Notes under the pieces: model-generated
The model's database searches: none
What the model was told of the DNA's origin: nothing
What the model saw: only the letters and a program-made list of their open reading frames with translations
DNA from: Burkholderia sp. D-99
GTDB lineage: Bacteria; Pseudomonadota; Gammaproteobacteria; Burkholderiales; Burkholderiaceae
DNA length: 64,000 bases
Assembly: GCF_011605345.1 (NCBI RefSeq)
Contig: NZ_JAAOXM010000002.1
Span: 930,001 to 994,000, forward strand
Direction: 5' to 3'
In this document: positions 62,039-64,000 of the stretch, piece by piece
How the letters are laid out: each line of letters opens with the position of its first letter
How positions within the stretch are numbered: the stretch's first letter is position 1
Translations under genes and position numbers: made by a program

Positions 62039-63130
62039 ATGACGAAAAAGACCCTTCTGGCGCTCGCGGCATGCGCCATTCCCGCCGCGTCGTTCGCGCA
62101 AAGCAGCGTGACGATGTTCGGGCTGATGGATGCCGGCATCAGCTATGTCAGCAACGAAGGCGGCCACGGCAACGCGAAGTTCGACGACAACATCTTCTTC
62201 CCGAACCTGCTCGGTTTCGAAGGCAAGGAGGATCTCGGCGCGGGCACGCGCGCGATCTTCCGGCTCGTGAACCAGTATTCGCTCGGCAACGGCTCGATCA
62301 TCGGCGGCGGGCTGTTCGCGCGGCAGGCCTACGTCGGGCTGGAAAACGACCGCTACGGCAAGCTCACGCTCGGCAACCAGTACGAGTTCATGGTCGATGC
62401 GCTCGCCGGCAGCGGCAACGAGATCGCGCAGGATCTCGTCGGCCTGTACGGCTTTCGCAACGGGCCGTTCGACAAGCTCGCGCTACCGAACAACCCGACC
62501 GGCGCGTTCGACTGGGATCGTGTCGCGGGCAGCAATCGTGTCGCGAACTCCGTCAAGTACACGAGCCCGTCGCTGTCGGGCCTGACCTTCGGCGCGCTAT
62601 ACGGTTTCGGCAACGTCGCGGGGTCGGTCGGCGCGAACAACACGGTCAGCGTCGGCGCGAGCTACGACAACGGCCCGTTCGGCGCGGGCGCGGCCTATAC
62701 GAACGAGAAATACGGCGCGGCGGCCGGGCTGCCGGCCACCAGCGTGCGCAACTGGGGCGCGGGCGTGCATTACACGCTCGGCACGGTCACGGGGAAGGCG
62801 CTCGTGACGACCGTGCGCAACGCCGCGAACGGCGCGGGCGTCTGGTCGGCCGAGGCCGGCGCGTCGTGGCATCCATCGCCCGCCTGGGTGGTCGGCGCGA
62901 GCTACACGTACATGAAAGGCAACGACACGCTCGACAACGCACATGCGCACCAGTTTCTCGCCGCCGTCCAGTACTGGTTGTCGAAGCGCACGATGGTGTA
63001 CGTGGCGGGTGTGCATCAGCGCGCAAATCACGGCAGCAACGCGCAGATCAACGGCGTGATGGATGCGAACGGCGCGTCGAGCGGCGCGCTGCAATCGATC
63101 GCCCGAGTCGGGTTCAGTACGCGGTTCTGA
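62039..63130 (+). CDS. Outer-membrane porin (Burkholderia general porin type)
   Basis: 363 residues. Signal peptide ends at FAQ (about residue 20). SSVTMFGLMDAGISYVSN is the typical first strand, GFEGKEDLGAGTRAIFRLVNQY the second. The protein ends in Phe (ARVGFSTRF), as porins require for assembly. Trimeric 16-strand barrel by family. It follows the SDR by 177 bp and may admit the pathway substrate. Confidence 0.93.
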   Translation: MTKKTLLALAACAIPAASFAQSSVTMFGLMDAGISYVSNEGGHGNAKFDDNIFFPNLLGFEGKEDLGAGTRAIFRLVNQYSLGNGSIIGGGLFARQAYVGLENDRYGKLTLGNQYEFMVDALAGSGNEIAQDLVGLYGFRNGPFDKLALPNNPTGAFDWDRVAGSNRVANSVKYTSPSLSGLTFGALYGFGNVAGSVGANNTVSVGASYDNGPFGAGAAYTNEKYGAAAGLPATSVRNWGAGVHYTLGTVTGKALVTTVRNAANGAGVWSAEAGASWHPSPAWVVGASYTYMKGNDTLDNAHAHQFLAAVQYWLSKRTMVYVAGVHQRANHGSNAQINGVMDANGASSGALQSIARVGFSTRF

Positions 63131-63138
63131 CGGAGCGG

Positions 63139-63181
63139 GATCGGTTGCGTCGCCCGCATCGTCGGGCCGATGCAACCGATC
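63139..63181. terminator. Long imperfect hairpin between convergent genes
   Basis: GATCGGTTGC (63139-63148) pairs with GCAACCGATC (63172-63181), with further CCCG/CGGG pairing inside. No T-run, but the position between the convergent porin and aldehyde dehydrogenase genes suggests a bidirectional transcription stop. Confidence 0.5.
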
Positions 63182-63240
63182 GGTTCGGGTCGAACCGGCG
63201 CGTTACCGGGCCTTCATGCGGCAACGCGCCTGTCCTGCAC

Positions 63241-64000
63241 TCAAAAGCGGATCGTCACGGATTTCGGTTCCGTATAAGCGTCGATGAACGCCGACCCGTA
63301 TTCGCGGCCGACCCCGGACCCTTTCGCGCCACCGAACGGCACGGCCGGATCCACCAGCGTATGCATGTTCACCCACACGGTGCCCGCCGCGATGCGCGGC
63401 ACATGACGAAGCGCCTTCGACAGATCGTTCGTCCAGAGGCTGGCGGTCAGCCCGAACGGCGTGTCGTTCATCATCGCGATCAGTTCGTCCTCGTCGTCGA
63501 ACGGCACGAACGCGCCGACCGGCCCGAAGATTTCGTTGCGGTACACGCTCGACTGCAGCGACTTCGGCACGACGAGCGTCGGCTTCACGTAGAACCCGTC
63601 GCGTGCATATGCGCTGCCGCCCGCGACGATGTCGTCGCCCTCCGCCTTCGCCTGCGCGAATGCATCGAGGCACTTGCGGAACTGCGGCTCGTTGCAGACC
63701 GGGCCGATCATGCCCGCGTCGTCCATCGGATCGGACGGCTCGAAGCTGTCGAGGCGCGCCTTCAGTTTTCCGACGACTTCATCGAACTGCGAACGATGCA
63801 CGAAGAAGCGCTCCGCCGACGCGCAGATCTGCCCGCTGTGCAGGAACCCGGCCTCGACCACGCCGTCGAGAATTTTCTCGACCGGCGTATCCGGCAGGAA
63901 CGCGGCCGCGTTCTTGCCGCCCAGTTCGAGCGTGAAGCGCGTGAGGTTCGCGTTGACGGCTTCTTCGCCGATGATGCGGCCGGTCGGCACCGAGCCCGTG
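63241..64000 (-). CDS. Aldehyde dehydrogenase, C-terminal part (cut by window edge)
   Basis: About 253 C-terminal residues are present; the N-terminus lies beyond 64000. It starts at TGSVPTGRII, then catalytic Glu in LELGGKNAA and catalytic Cys in HSGQICASAE. GGSAYARDGFYVKPTL, NEIFGPVGAFVPFDDEDE and PFGGAKGSGVGREYG follow. A NAD(P)-dependent phenylacetaldehyde/betaine-aldehyde-type enzyme. Convergent with the porin; probably oxidises aldehydes produced by the alcohol-oxidising enzymes to its left. Confidence 0.93.
   Translation of the reverse strand, partial: TGSVPTGRIIGEEAVNANLTRFTLELGGKNAAAFLPDTPVEKILDGVVEAGFLHSGQICASAERFFVHRSQFDEVVGKLKARLDSFEPSDPMDDAGMIGPVCNEPQFRKCLDAFAQAKAEGDDIVAGGSAYARDGFYVKPTLVVPKSLQSSVYRNEIFGPVGAFVPFDDEDELIAMMNDTPFGLTASLWTNDLSKALRHVPRIAAGTVWVNMHTLVDPAVPFGGAKGSGVGREYGSAFIDAYTEPKSVTIRF

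Overview
The window is GC-rich DNA with the gene content of a Burkholderia (probably Burkholderia cepacia complex) replicon. It carries a beta-ketoadipate (pca/pob) block, a trimeric-type Burkholderia porin, a second infA paralogue beside a cold-shock gene, a DUF3005-like protein, and many MarR, LysR and AraC regulators with MFS transporters. No rRNA, tRNA, CRISPR array or intact mobile element was recognised. The last gene (aldehyde dehydrogenase) runs off the right edge.

Layout. (1) 0.4-2.9 kb: a glycan-type trio (GT4 glycosyltransferase, small methyltransferase-like protein, NodB deacetylase). (2) 2.9-4.4 kb: an MFS transporter behind what looks like a complete transcription attenuator: promoter, leaderless 25-residue leader peptide with eight consecutive Thr codons, and intrinsic terminator. 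(3) 4.5-8.2 kb: a TetR-type regulator divergent from a three-gene operon (sugar-isomerase-like TIM barrel plus two alpha/beta hydrolases), with a 16-bp palindrome between them. (4) 8.3-10 kb: two orphan genes. (5) 10-18.8 kb: nine closely spaced minus-strand genes joining an AfsA-type hotdog protein and a HAD phosphatase to a MarR regulator, an MFS exporter and a tripartite EmrAB/outer-membrane pump. A second MarR gene lies upstream, and related TAGYAWGCTA palindromes sit in both promoters. This is the strongest candidate for an undescribed system: synthesis and export of a butyrolactone-like or other acyl product.

(6) 19.8-35 kb: a lower-GC accessory zone of small orphan genes in recurring paralogous families. 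It also holds infA2 and cspA, a slipin, a HicB-like protein, a double-domain SagB-like nitroreductase, and wreckage (IS30 and IS3 remnants, a desaturase fragment, an internally deleted Crp/Fnr gene). (7) 35-44.4 kb: LysE-type exporter, then pcaK, pcaC, pcaD, pcaB, pcaJ, pcaI and pobA on the minus strand with a divergent LysR gene. These convert 4-hydroxybenzoate through protocatechuate towards beta-ketoadipyl-CoA, although the protocatechuate dioxygenase genes are not here. Three 49-bp hairpin repeats sit between pcaC and pcaK. (8) 44.4-54 kb: folE with a pteridine-reductase-like gene, cysE, two minisatellites, a universal stress protein, an Fnr-type regulator, an argP/argO-like divergent pair, an aldo/keto reductase and an exported protein.

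(9) 54.2-64 kb: a catabolic cluster with two AraC regulators, a GMC oxidoreductase, a cupin dioxygenase of the 2,4'-dihydroxyacetophenone dioxygenase type, an MFS importer, a Zn-alcohol dehydrogenase, an SDR, a porin and an aldehyde dehydrogenase. A route from a vicinal diol through an alpha-hydroxyketone to two acids is a reasonable reading. All functions are assigned by reading motifs by eye; no database search was run.
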